Assembly (NCBI GenBank): GCA_025934735.1 | Contig: JAICWP010000011.1 | Location: 62,001 to 126,000, forward strand | Reading direction: 5' to 3' | DNA from: Terriglobales bacterium | GTDB taxonomy: Bacteria > Acidobacteriota > Terriglobia > Terriglobales > Acidobacteriaceae | Length of the DNA stretch: 64,000 nt | Notes under the pieces: generated by a model | Database searches by the model: none | The model's input: the letters and a program-made list of their open reading frames with translations, nothing else | What the model was told of the DNA's origin: nothing | Part shown: positions 1 to 8,419 of the stretch, piece by piece | How positions within the stretch are numbered: the first letter of the stretch is position 1 | How the letters are laid out: the number at the start of each line of letters is the position of its first letter | Translations under genes and position numbers: made by a program

Positions 1-1341
1 CTCATCTTCGTGGCCGGAGTGGTCATCGTGCTGGGCGGCAAGCTGGCCTGGCTGCTGGTGCTGTTCGTTCCGTTCGTGATTCTTTCCGCCCGCAAGATCG
101 GCCGCCGCGTGCGCCATACCACCCGGCGCGGCCAGGACAAGCTGGCCGACATTCACAATCTGCTGCACGAAACTATTACGGGCAATCGAATCGTGAAGGC
201 GTTCGGCATGGAGGAGTGGGAAATCGGGCGCTTTCGCGCGGCGGCCCGCCGCCTGTTCCGCGCCAACCTGCGCTCGGTAGCCGCCGCGGCCATCAGCTCG
301 CCGACCATGGACATCATTGGGGCGATCGGCATCGCCCTGCTGCTGCTCTTGGGCCGCGACCTGATTAAGGCCAAGGTTTTCACCGGCGGAGTGTTCGTCG
401 CCTTCATCATTGCCGTTTACAAGCTCTACGAGCCGGTGCGCAAGTTCGCGGTGTTCAACAACAATTTCCAGCAGGCGCTGGGCGCTTCCGCTTCCATTTT
501 CAATTTCATGAACCAGGAGGACGCGGTCCTGGAGAAGCCCGCCGCCCGGCAGTTGCCGAATTTTACCGAGAGCATCCGCTTTGACCACGTCAGTTTTTCT
601 TACGGAGCCAACGGTGAGTCCCGCGACGTGCTGCGCGACATTGAGCTCACCGTGCATTCCGGCGAGGTGCTGGCCGTGGTCGGCTCCAGCGGCGCCGGCA
701 AAAGCACGCTGGTGCACCTGATCCCGCGCTTCTTCGACGTGACCGGCGGGCGACTGCTGATTGACGGCCAAGATGTGCGCGACCTCACCTTGTCGTCGCT
801 GCGCGCCCAGATCGGTATCGTGACCCAGGAAACCGTGCTGTTCAACGACACGGTGCGCAACAACATCGCTTACGGCCAGCCCGGAGTTCCTCACGAGCGG
901 GTGGTCGAAGCCGCCACCGCGGCGCTGGCCCATGACTTCATCCAAGCGCTGCCGGAAGGGTACAAGACGGTAATCGGGGAGCGTGGCGTGCGTTTTTCCG
1001 GTGGCGAACGGCAGCGCATAGCGATCGCCCGCGCCTTGCTCAAGGACGCCCCCATCCTCATCCTGGATGAAGCCACTTCGGCGCTGGACAGCGAGTCGGA
1101 GGCGCTGGTGCAGTCGGCGCTGCAGAACCTGATGCGCGGCCGCACCGTGGTAGTCATTGCCCACCGGCTCTCCACCGTTCGCCACGCCAACCGCATCGTG
1201 GTGCTGGAGAATGGGGTTATCACCGACATCGGGAGCCACCAGGACCTGATGAGTCATCTGGGCACCTACCGCCGCTTGTACAACCTGCAGTTTCTCGACT
1301 GGGATAGCCAGAAGGTCCAGGCGGGAGCGGCGGAGAGCTGA
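1..1341 (+). CDS. ABC exporter, fused permease/ATPase, MsbA-like (5' truncated)
   Basis: This is the C-terminal part of a half-size ABC exporter with a membrane domain followed by an ATPase domain. The frame is open from base 1, so the true start lies outside the window. Transmembrane segments cover roughly the first 145 visible residues. The nucleotide-binding domain then shows Walker A GSSGAGKST, signature FSGGERQRIAIARALL, Walker B ILILDEATSALD and the switch histidine in VIAHRLS. Family knowledge: such exporters flip lipid A-core (MsbA) or export other hydrophobic compounds. The substrate cannot be read from the sequence, and MsbA is only the closest general resemblance. The gene ends 5 bp before yicC, so the two may be co-transcribed. 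Confidence 0.9.
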   Translation, partial: LIFVAGVVIVLGGKLAWLLVLFVPFVILSARKIGRRVRHTTRRGQDKLADIHNLLHETITGNRIVKAFGMEEWEIGRFRAAARRLFRANLRSVAAAAISSPTMDIIGAIGIALLLLLGRDLIKAKVFTGGVFVAFIIAVYKLYEPVRKFAVFNNNFQQALGASASIFNFMNQEDAVLEKPAARQLPNFTESIRFDHVSFSYGANGESRDVLRDIELTVHSGEVLAVVGSSGAGKSTLVHLIPRFFDVTGGRLLIDGQDVRDLTLSSLRAQIGIVTQETVLFNDTVRNNIAYGQPGVPHERVVEAATAALAHDFIQALPEGYKTVIGERGVRFSGGERQRIAIARALLKDAPILILDEATSALDSESEALVQSALQNLMRGRTVVVIAHRLSTVRHANRIVVLENGVITDIGSHQDLMSHLGTYRRLYNLQFLDWDSQKVQAGAAES

Positions 1342-1346
1342 GGCAT

Positions 1347-2237
1347 ATGCCTATCCATTCCATGACCGGGTTCGCGCAAGCCAAGGGGCAGGTGAACGGG
1401 AGCCTGAGCTTCACCCTGGCGCTGAAGTCCGTCAATCACCGTTTTTTGGACCTGCACTTCCGCATGCCGCCGGAAAGCAGCGAACTGGAGATGAAGCTCC
1501 GCCGCCTGCTCAAGGAAAAAATGGCTCGCGGTCACGTGGAGGTCACGCTGAGCTTGGAGCCGGTGACGGAGCAGGGCTTTGCGGTCAACCGCCAGCTGGT
1601 CGGGGGCTACGTGGAAGCTTACCGCCACATGGCCGAGGAATTCGGCATCAGCGGCGAACCTGACCTGAATGCGGCGCTCAAAATACCTGGAGCTATGGAT
1701 TCCTCGTCCGGGGCCGCGGGGGATGGCGAGCTGCAGGACGCGGTTCTGGCAAGAGTAAATGAGATTCTGGGCCGGCTGAACGAAATGCGGGCGGAAGAGG
1801 GCCGGAGCATGGAGCGGGAACTGCGCGAGCGCATGTCGCGGCTGCAGGCGGGCGCATCGGAAGTGGAAAAACTGCGCGGGGGCATGCTGCAGGCGCACCT
1901 GGAGCGGCTGAGGGCCCGCATCCAGGAACTCGTAGGCGGCCAGGCGGAGCCCGAGCGCGTGCTGCAGGAAGCCGCGCTGCTGGCCGAACGCAGCGACATC
2001 CAGGAGGAACTGGTCCGGCTCAATACTCACATCCAGCACTTCCGCGGGCTGCTGGACAGTGGCGGCGAGGTGGGCAAGAAGCTGGATTTCCTGCTACAGG
2101 AAATGAACCGCGAGGCCAACACCCTGCTCTCCAAGACCACGGGCGTTGCCGGCGAAGCCCTGCGCATCACACAGCTGGGGCTGGCCATGAAAGCAGAAAT
2201 CGAGAAGTCGCGGGAGCAGGTCCAGAACATCGAATGA
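1347..2237 (+). CDS. yicC: YicC/YloC family endoribonuclease
   Basis: A 296-residue protein starting MPIHSMTGFAQAKG, the hallmark N-terminus of the YicC family. The C-terminus LDFLLQEMNREANTLLSK is the conserved DUF1732 region. E. coli YicC is reported to be a ribonuclease that acts on small RNAs. The middle (about residues 150-230) is rich in charged and leucine residues and is probably helical or coiled-coil. Its stop overlaps the start of gmk by 4 bp (ATGA), so the two are translationally coupled; the yicC-gmk-rpoZ order is conserved in many bacteria. Length is normal for the family. Confidence 0.93.
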   Translation: MPIHSMTGFAQAKGQVNGSLSFTLALKSVNHRFLDLHFRMPPESSELEMKLRRLLKEKMARGHVEVTLSLEPVTEQGFAVNRQLVGGYVEAYRHMAEEFGISGEPDLNAALKIPGAMDSSSGAAGDGELQDAVLARVNEILGRLNEMRAEEGRSMERELRERMSRLQAGASEVEKLRGGMLQAHLERLRARIQELVGGQAEPERVLQEAALLAERSDIQEELVRLNTHIQHFRGLLDSGGEVGKKLDFLLQEMNREANTLLSKTTGVAGEALRITQLGLAMKAEIEKSREQVQNIE

Positions 2238-2920
2238 GCACCGTGTACATCATTTCCGCGCCGTCAGGCTCGGGCAAGTCCACCCTCGTAAACGAGTTGC
2301 GAAAGTGGGTGCCTAACCTGGACTTCTCCATCTCCTACACCACCCGCCGCCCGCGCGGCAGCGAGCAGAACGGGCGCGAATATTTCTTCGTGCCCATCCA
2401 GGATTTCGAGGAGATGATCGCGCGCGGCGAGTTCCTGGAATACGCCAACGTGTTCGGCAACTACTACGGCACCGCCAAGCGCTTCCTGGAGCAGGCCCTG
2501 CAAAGCGGCCGGGACCTGCTGCTCGACATTGACGTGCAGGGGGCAGCGCAGATCAAGCGCAAAATCAAGGACGCGGTCAGCGTCTTTATCCTCCCCCCGG
2601 ACAAGAAAACTCTGGAATGGCGGCTTCGCAACCGCAGCCTGGACACCGAGGAGGTGATCCACCGGAGGTTACTAACGGCTGCAAAAGAGATTGAGAATTA
2701 TCAGAGTTACGACTATATTCTCATCAACGACCGCCTGGAACAATCCATTGACGAACTCAAGGCGGTTGTGTTGTCCGAGCGCCTGCGCCGGTCCGGGGCG
2801 AAACTCTCCAACGGCGACAAGCGTATATTGGCTACGGCTGAGCGCTGCCTGCTGCCCAACATCCGCGAGCGGCTGCAGCCCATCCTGGCTTCCTTCGCCC
2901 TCTCGGCGACTCCCAGCTAG
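2234..2920 (+). CDS. gmk: Guanylate kinase
   Basis: Catalyses GMP + ATP to GDP + ADP in the cytoplasm, feeding GTP/dGTP and (p)ppGpp synthesis. The 228-residue protein carries the P-loop SAPSGSGKST near residues 8-17, the GMP-binding SYTTRRPRGSEQNGREYFFV segment (about 34-53) and the conserved LLLDIDVQGA. The lid arginines lie in EWRLRNR. It overlaps yicC by 4 bp and precedes rpoZ by 18 bp. Slightly longer than E. coli Gmk (207 residues) because of a C-terminal tail of no obvious function. Confidence 0.97.
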   Translation: MSTVYIISAPSGSGKSTLVNELRKWVPNLDFSISYTTRRPRGSEQNGREYFFVPIQDFEEMIARGEFLEYANVFGNYYGTAKRFLEQALQSGRDLLLDIDVQGAAQIKRKIKDAVSVFILPPDKKTLEWRLRNRSLDTEEVIHRRLLTAAKEIENYQSYDYILINDRLEQSIDELKAVVLSERLRRSGAKLSNGDKRILATAERCLLPNIRERLQPILASFALSATPS

Positions 2921-2938
2921 TGGCAGCATGGAGGTGTC

Positions 2939-3175
2939 ATGAAACTCATTGAAGGGTTCGACAGCAACTATCGCTACATTCTGGTGGCTGCCCGGCGGGC
3001 CCGCCAACTGCAGTCTGGAGCCAAGCCCATGGTGGAAACCATGTCGCGCAAGCCCTGCCGCATCGCCATGGACGAGATTGACTCCGGCAAAGTGAAGTGG
3101 GAGGTCCCGCAGGTGGAGAAGTCCGCCAGCGAAGTCGCCAGCGAGCTGCTGGACAAGGCTGTACCCAAAGAATAG
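2939..3175 (+). CDS. rpoZ: RNA polymerase omega subunit
   Basis: A 78-residue small subunit that wraps the C-terminus of beta' and helps RNA polymerase assembly. Recognised from the position directly after gmk, the size, and the family pattern around residues 8-25 (NYRYILVAARRARQLQSGAK), where an ArgArg-AlaArg-Gln segment replaces the usual KRARQ. The tail after residue 50 is lysine/glutamate-rich. A GGAGGT ribosome-binding site at 2930-2935 decides the ATG start at 2939. No terminator is evident after the stop. Confidence 0.88.
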   Translation: MKLIEGFDSNYRYILVAARRARQLQSGAKPMVETMSRKPCRIAMDEIDSGKVKWEVPQVEKSASEVASELLDKAVPKE

Positions 3176-3212
3176 TTCCTCGCCGCGATAACTTCTGCGG
3201 TCAACTCTTTTT

Positions 3213-3373
3213 CCGCGGATGAACGCGGACTGCGCGGACGGCTTCCAGTCGAAGGAGCCGTTCCCGTGAAACGTGGCTGCGGGGCAGTTCATCTGTACTG
3301 TAGGGATTTGTGCGTGGCGATCCTTATCCCTAATTTGGCTTTGTCGGCGTGTCTTCGCGTCAATCCGCGGTGG
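3213..3373. repeat. Inverted-repeat intergenic element between rpoZ and coaBC
   Basis: The rpoZ-coaBC gap holds an imperfect inverted repeat. The left arm is near 3212-3227 (CCGCGGATGAACGCG) and the right arm near 3357-3372 (CGCGTCAATCCGCGG). The right arm is the reverse complement of the left with three mismatches. No reading frame is convincing inside. It looks like a REP/MITE-type remnant and supports placing the coaBC start downstream at 3385. Confidence 0.45.
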
Positions 3374-3384
3374 AACTGAACTTC

Positions 3385-4608
3385 ATGAAGATTGCACTTG
3401 GCGTCAGCGGCGGGATAGCGGCCTACAAGGCGGCGGAAGTGGTACGCCTGCTCCAGGACCGGGGCGTTCGCGTGCAGGTGGTCATGACCCGAGCGGCTCA
3501 GGAGTTTGTCCGCCCGCTCACTTTCGCCGCGCTGAGCGGAGAAAAGGTGATCACCGATCTGTTTGGCGCCTCCGAGCAGCCGGCCAACGTGGAATCGGCC
3601 ATCGAGCACATCGCGGTGGCCCAGAGCATTGACGCCCTACTGGTCGCGCCCGCCACCGCTGACGTCATCGGCAAATTTGCCCACGGCGTGGCCGACGACT
3701 TCCTCAGCACCTTATATTTGGCCACCACCGCGCCGGTAGTGGTCGCTCCGGCCATGAACATCAACATGTGGCAGAACGCGGCCACGCAGGCCAACGTTGA
3801 AACGCTACGGCAGCGCGGGGTGAAGATCGTGGCGCCCGACAGCGGCTACCTGGCCTGCGGCATGACCGGCCCCGGGCGTCTGGCCAGCAATGAAGCCATT
3901 CTCGCCGCTGTGCTGGAGGTATTGGGCGCAGCCCAGGATTTAGCCGGCGAGACGCTGCTGCTTACCGCCGGTCCCACCCGCGAGCAGATTGATCCGGTCC
4001 GCTACATCACCAATCGCTCCAGCGGGCGCATGGGATATGCGCTCGCCGAAGCGGCCCTACGGAGGGGGGCGAAAGTCGTACTGGTGAGCGGCCCGGTCAG
4101 CATCCAGCCGCCGGGTGGGGCGGAAGTGGTGCCGGTGGAAACCGCGGAGCAGATGCGGGAAGCGGTGCTGCAGCGCCTGGAACACTCCTCAGTTGTGATC
4201 GCCACCGCTGCCGTTTCTGATTACCGTCCTAGGACGCCCGCGCGGCAGAAGATCAAGCGCTCCGGGCCCATGGCGCTGGAACTGGAGCCCACCGCCGACA
4301 TATTGGGCGAGGTAGCCCGGCGCCGCCAAAACCAGGTTGTGGTCGGCTTTGCCGCGGAAACCGAAAATGCGCTGGAAAACGCTCGCAAGAAGCTGGGCGC
4401 AAAGTCTCTGGATGCGATCGTGGTAAATGATGTTTCGCGGCCGGGCATCGGTTTCGACTCCGAACGCAATGCGGTAACCATCATCACGCACGATGAGGTC
4501 ATCGAGGTGCCAGAGACCAGCAAGTGGGAAGTGGCGCAGCGCGTTCTCGACCAGGTGGTCCGCCTGCGCCAGCACCGCAACCAGCCTGCGCACGTGCCCG
4601 GCAAATAG
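3385..4608 (+). CDS. coaBC: Bifunctional phosphopantothenoylcysteine decarboxylase/synthetase
   Basis: Performs two steps of coenzyme A synthesis: CoaB couples 4'-phosphopantothenate to cysteine using CTP, and CoaC decarboxylates the product with FMN. The start MKIALGVSGGIAAYKA at 3385 matches the family's usual N-terminus; an in-frame GTG at 3349 would add 12 unrelated residues derived from the upstream repeat. CoaC motifs: PAMNINMW (about residue 122) and the catalytic Cys loop GYLACGMTGPGR. CoaB begins near residue 190 with LLLTAGPTREQIDPVRYITNRSSGRMG. Length (407 residues) is typical. It ends 2 bp before the uracil-DNA glycosylase gene, so the two form an operon. Confidence 0.96.
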   Translation: MKIALGVSGGIAAYKAAEVVRLLQDRGVRVQVVMTRAAQEFVRPLTFAALSGEKVITDLFGASEQPANVESAIEHIAVAQSIDALLVAPATADVIGKFAHGVADDFLSTLYLATTAPVVVAPAMNINMWQNAATQANVETLRQRGVKIVAPDSGYLACGMTGPGRLASNEAILAAVLEVLGAAQDLAGETLLLTAGPTREQIDPVRYITNRSSGRMGYALAEAALRRGAKVVLVSGPVSIQPPGGAEVVPVETAEQMREAVLQRLEHSSVVIATAAVSDYRPRTPARQKIKRSGPMALELEPTADILGEVARRRQNQVVVGFAAETENALENARKKLGAKSLDAIVVNDVSRPGIGFDSERNAVTIITHDEVIEVPETSKWEVAQRVLDQVVRLRQHRNQPAHVPGK

Positions 4609-4610
4609 AG

Positions 4611-5465
4611 ATGGCGCGCGCCCTCGATCCCAAGCTGCGCGAACAGTTAGCCGCCCGCCTGCAGTATTACCGCGATATGGGAATCTACGATTTTTACCGC
4701 CGCGAAGGCGGCGCCGCTCTGGGTGCGGCCGAGGGAATTAGCGACGAGATGGCGAGAAAACGCGAATCAAGCCGTGGGTCTGTAGCCGGCGCGGAGGTGT
4801 TTGCTTCCTCATCCGCCGCCGTGGGAGTGCTGGAACAAGCGCAAGCGCCGCGCGATGTTCAGGCCGAACTGCAGGCCATCAGCGAAGACATCGGCGAGTG
4901 TACCCGCTGCCGCTTGTGCAAGGGACGAAACAATATCGTGTTCGGCACCGGCAACATGCATGCCGATCTCATGTTCGTGGGCGAAGGCCCGGGCGCCGAT
5001 GAAGACGAGCAGGGACTGCCCTTCGTGGGCCGCGCCGGGCAGTTGCTCAACAACATGATTGCGGCCATGGGACTGCGCCGCGAGGATGTGTACATCGCCA
5101 ACGTGGTCAAGTGCCGCCCGCCAAGCAACCGCACCCCGGAGCGCGATGAGTGCGAAACCTGCATGCCCTTCCTGATGCGGCAGATCGCCGCCATTCGCCC
5201 CAAAGCGATTGTGGCCCTGGGCGCGACTGCGGCGAAAAATCTGCTGGCTATCAACGCGCCCATGGCCGAGTTGCGCGGCCGCTGGTACGACTTTCGCGTA
5301 AACGTAACCAGCCAGGGGCGCCCCGACACCAGCAGCTTTACGGTCAAGCTGGCCGTCACCTACCATCCTGCCTTTCTGCTGCGCGACCCGCGTCAGAAGA
5401 AAGAGACCTGGAAAGACCTGCAGATGGTAATGAAGTTCCTGGGACTGAAGAAAAGCGGCAGTTAG
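4611..5465 (+). CDS. Uracil-DNA glycosylase, family 4 (4Fe-4S)
   Basis: Removes uracil from DNA for base-excision repair. The core (about residues 85-280) shows [36 protein letters not shown] and the [10 protein letters not shown] motif. Four cysteines fit the 4Fe-4S pattern: CTRC at 97/100 (with 103 as an alternative), then C168 and C184. An N-terminal extension of about 80 residues precedes the core and starts with a helical [20 protein letters not shown]; extensions of this kind are common in acidobacterial and thermophile homologues. ATG 4611 is chosen because it follows the coaBC stop directly. The stop codon TAG (5463-5465) lies inside the first unit of a heptad repeat array, and the last residues KSGS are shared with the unrelated esterase at 42975. 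Confidence 0.92.
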   Translation: MARALDPKLREQLAARLQYYRDMGIYDFYRREGGAALGAAEGISDEMARKRESSRGSVAGAEVFASSSAAVGVLEQAQAPRDVQAELQAISEDIGECTRCRLCKGRNNIVFGTGNMHADLMFVGEGPGADEDEQGLPFVGRAGQLLNNMIAAMGLRREDVYIANVVKCRPPSNRTPERDECETCMPFLMRQIAAIRPKAIVALGATAAKNLLAINAPMAELRGRWYDFRVNVTSQGRPDTSSFTVKLAVTYHPAFLLRDPRQKKETWKDLQMVMKFLGLKKSGS

Positions 5466-5495
5466 CAATTAGCGATTGGCACTTAGCCGTTGAAG
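5461..5495 (+). repeat. Heptad (7-bp period) array at a stop codon
   Basis: Five 7-bp units with consensus near RTTAGCR run from 5461 (GTTAGCA, ATTAGCG, then ATTGGCA). The first unit contains the stop codon of the uracil-DNA glycosylase. See the finding on heptad arrays. Confidence 0.7.
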
Positions 5496-5570
5496 ATTTT
5501 CTTGATCATCTGCGCGGACCGTGGCTGGCCGACTGCTGAGTGCCAGCTGCGGGGTGTATGTTACTTGGCG

Positions 5571-5665
5571 TCATGCTGAGGCGCCGAAGTATCTCGCGTG
5601 CACCAGCAAACGGCTCCAGCACCGCTCGCGAGATGCTTCAGGCCTGAAGGCCTTCAGCATGATGG
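5571..5665. repeat. Imperfect palindromic intergenic repeat upstream of priA
   Basis: Two arms, about 5571-5602 (GTCATGCTGAGGCGCCGAAG onward) and about 5628-5665 (GCGAGATGCTTCAGGCC onward to CAGCATGATGG), are near reverse complements. The left arm matches the common intergenic 'GTCATCCTGAGCGAAGC' type of repeat seen in many soil bacteria. Related segments occur inside priA (6380-6402) and near 43880-43945. Confidence 0.5.
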
Positions 5666-5683
5666 CTTCCTCTGCCGCGGTCT

Positions 5684-8335
5684 ATGGCACAATTTTGTGA
5701 CATTGCGCTGCCCGTTCCGCTGGACGCCACATTTACCTATCGCATGCCAGGCGGCAACGGTTTGCTCGCCAATGGCGTGCAGCCGGTGATCGGCGGGCGC
5801 GTGCTGGTACCCTTCCGCGAGCAACGCCTCTCCGGGGTGGTGGTGGCACTGCATGACCGCGAGCCTTCCGTCAAAACCAAGCTGATTCTGCAGGTGCTGG
5901 ATACCGCGCCCGTGCTTGACGAGGGCCTCATGCGCCTGGCGAAGTGGATTGCCGAATATTACCTGGCGCCTTTGGGAGAAGTATTCCGTACCATGCTGCC
6001 GCTGGCGGCGGAGTTTCGCCGCGCCCGTGCTTATCGCATTACCGAAGCCGGCCAACTGGCGCTGCATCAGGCAGGCATGGCCGGCTCTTCCGCTCTCTCC
6101 CGCAAGGAGCGGGGGGAGCAGATGCTCGAGTTTCGCGTGCTCGATTACCTCGCGGAACGGGAAAACGCCCGCGAGCCAGTGCTGAAATCGGCGACCCATG
6201 CCGACACGAGAATTCTTACCGGTCTGGTGCGCAAGAAGTGGATCACTCGCGAAGACCTGTCCTCAGTCGGCGAAGCCCGCAGAACGGTGAAGGTGGCGGT
6301 GCTGAAAGGAACCACAAGGTCCTGTTCGGAAACTTCAGGGCAGCCTTTCAACTCGTCACCGCCTCGCGAACTCGGCTCGGGCTCGCTCAGGATGACAGAG
6401 GGAATGCTGCCACCCCCCAGCCCCCAGCGGGAAACAGCCTTTAGCCCAGGGCGTCAGCCCCGGGTAGAGCCCCACAATTCGACTTCGGGCCCGGTAGAGG
6501 CGGCACACAAAACGAAGCTCAACGCCAACCAGCAACAGATTCTGGAGGCTCTAAGAAGGGCTGATGGCCGCATTCGCGTGGATGATCTGCGCGAGCTCCC
6601 CGTCCCGCACACCACACTTCAAACCCTGGTCAAACGCGGACTAGTCGAAATCATCGAAGAACCCGCTGACTTTTCCGTATCGGCTACCAAGCCCCGGCCG
6701 TCGCCCTTCCACTTTCAATTCACATCCGCGCAACAAAATGGGTTGGACCGGATCCGGGCGGCCGTGGCCTCAGGGAAATACGGTGGTTTTCTCTTGCACG
6801 GTGTAACCGGCTCGGGCAAGACGGCCGTCTATCTCACCGCCATGCACGCTGTTTTGCAGGCGGGGCGCTCGGCCATCTTGCTGGTGCCGGAAATCGGGCT
6901 CACCCCGGCGGTTGCCGCCGACCTGCACCAGATTTTCGGCGAGCAGGTGGCCATCCTGCATTCCGGGCTCACGGACCGCGAGCGCGCCGAACAATGGCAC
7001 CGCATCCGCCGCGGAGACGCGCGCATGGTGGTGGGCACGCGTTCGGCGGTGTTTGCGCCGGTTTCTGACTTGGCCCTCATCATCGTGGATGAAGAGCACG
7101 ACAGCTCCTATAAGCAGGAGGAAACGCCGCGCTACCATGCCCGCGACGTTGCCGTGATGCGGGCTCGCATGAGCGGCGCTACGGTGGTGCTGGGCTCGGC
7201 TACGCCTTCGCTGGAGTCCTATTTCAACGCCCAAAAGAACAAGTACTCGCTGCTGGAACTGCCCGACCGGGTGGAGCAGCGACCTTTGCCCAAAATCGAA
7301 ATTCTCGATATGAAGGAGGAGCTTCGAGATACCGGGCACGAGCAGGTGATCTCGCGCCGGCTGGCGGCGGAAATTGGCGAGCGCCTGGCCCGCCGCGAGC
7401 AGGTCATGGTGCTGCTCAACCGCCGCGGCTATGCCCCGGTGGTGCTCTGCCGTGCCTGCGGCCACACCGCGCGGTGTGCCAATTGCGCCATCGCCCTCAC
7501 CCACCACAAACGCGAGCATCGCCTGCAATGCCACTACTGTGGCTACATGCAGGCCGTGCCCAAGGTCTGTGAGGAGTGCGGCAGCGAGTACGTCTATTTC
7601 GCCGGGACAGGATCAGAGAAACTGGAAGAGTTGCTGCATGGCATGTTTCCCCAGGCGCGCATCGGTCGCCTGGATCGCGATACGGTACGCGGGCGCCACG
7701 ACTTCGAACGCATGCTCAACCAGCTAAGCGCGGGTGAACTGGATATCCTCGTGGGCACACAGATGATCGCCAAAGGCCATGACGTGCACGGGGTTACGCT
7801 GGTGGGCGTGGTAGGCGCCGACATTGCCCTCGGACTGCCTGATTTCCGCGCCGCCGAGCGCACCTTCCAGTTGCTCACCCAGGTGGCCGGCCGTGCCGGC
7901 CGCGGCGAAAGCCCGGGCAAGGTCGTGCTGCAGACCTGTTTCCCCGAGCACTACGCCGTGCAATTTGCCGGAGCGCACGATTTCCGCGGCTTCTACGACA
8001 AGGAACTGCGCTACCGCAGCTGGATGCACTACCCGCCGTTCAATGCCGTGGCTAACGTCCTGGTACGCGGCGAGAAACTGGATGACGTGCTGAAATTTTC
8101 TGGCCTGCTGGGCCGCTGGTTCGAGAAGAGCTCGCATGTGGGAATCCGCGTGCTGGGCCCGGCCGCAGCGCCCTTAACGCGACTCAAGCGCGACTACCGC
8201 TACCATTTCCTGCTCAAGTCCCCCAGTCGGGAGAAACTCAACGCGCTATTGCGCTCGATGCTGGCCTACGCCGGCGAGCAGAAAATTCCGCGCAATCATC
8301 TGATTGTGGATGTGGATGCGGTGTGGCTGATGTGA
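5684..8335 (+). CDS. priA: Primosomal protein N', replication restart helicase
   Basis: The 3'-to-5' helicase that reloads the replisome at stalled forks. The N-terminal DNA-binding domain starts at residue 1 (MAQFCDIALPVPLDATFTYR). The helicase core has Walker A GVTGSGKT, DEEH, and GSATPS. The zinc-binding module of paired cysteines (CRACGH, CANC, CHYCGY, CEECGS) lies at about residues 588-635, and the helicase motif GRAGRGESPG near residue 740. At 883 residues it is longer than E. coli PriA (732). The excess is mainly a Pro/Ser-rich linker around residues 205-275 that looks derived from intergenic repeats (see finding). The domains on either side are intact, so function is probably kept. 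Confidence 0.95.
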   Translation: MAQFCDIALPVPLDATFTYRMPGGNGLLANGVQPVIGGRVLVPFREQRLSGVVVALHDREPSVKTKLILQVLDTAPVLDEGLMRLAKWIAEYYLAPLGEVFRTMLPLAAEFRRARAYRITEAGQLALHQAGMAGSSALSRKERGEQMLEFRVLDYLAERENAREPVLKSATHADTRILTGLVRKKWITREDLSSVGEARRTVKVAVLKGTTRSCSETSGQPFNSSPPRELGSGSLRMTEGMLPPPSPQRETAFSPGRQPRVEPHNSTSGPVEAAHKTKLNANQQQILEALRRADGRIRVDDLRELPVPHTTLQTLVKRGLVEIIEEPADFSVSATKPRPSPFHFQFTSAQQNGLDRIRAAVASGKYGGFLLHGVTGSGKTAVYLTAMHAVLQAGRSAILLVPEIGLTPAVAADLHQIFGEQVAILHSGLTDRERAEQWHRIRRGDARMVVGTRSAVFAPVSDLALIIVDEEHDSSYKQEETPRYHARDVAVMRARMSGATVVLGSATPSLESYFNAQKNKYSLLELPDRVEQRPLPKIEILDMKEELRDTGHEQVISRRLAAEIGERLARREQVMVLLNRRGYAPVVLCRACGHTARCANCAIALTHHKREHRLQCHYCGYMQAVPKVCEECGSEYVYFAGTGSEKLEELLHGMFPQARIGRLDRDTVRGRHDFERMLNQLSAGELDILVGTQMIAKGHDVHGVTLVGVVGADIALGLPDFRAAERTFQLLTQVAGRAGRGESPGKVVLQTCFPEHYAVQFAGAHDFRGFYDKELRYRSWMHYPPFNAVANVLVRGEKLDDVLKFSGLLGRWFEKSSHVGIRVLGPAAAPLTRLKRDYRYHFLLKSPSREKLNALLRSMLAYAGEQKIPRNHLIVDVDAVWLM
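6303..6505 (+). repeat. Repeat-derived insertion inside priA
   Basis: This in-frame stretch encodes low-complexity linker residues. At DNA level it contains the 'GCTCGCTCAGGATGACAGAG' segment (6381-6400) typical of an intergenic repeat, and an imperfect palindrome CCCAGGGC-GTCA-GCCCCGGG at 6445-6464. Both resemble non-coding repeats elsewhere in the window. Confidence 0.5.
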
Positions 8336-8419
8336 AGCGGTGGGCAGCGGGGCAGCACTCAGCACGTGAAATGCCGGCTACTCACAAAGCACAATCGTCA
8401 ACCGAAAATCTTCATTCTC

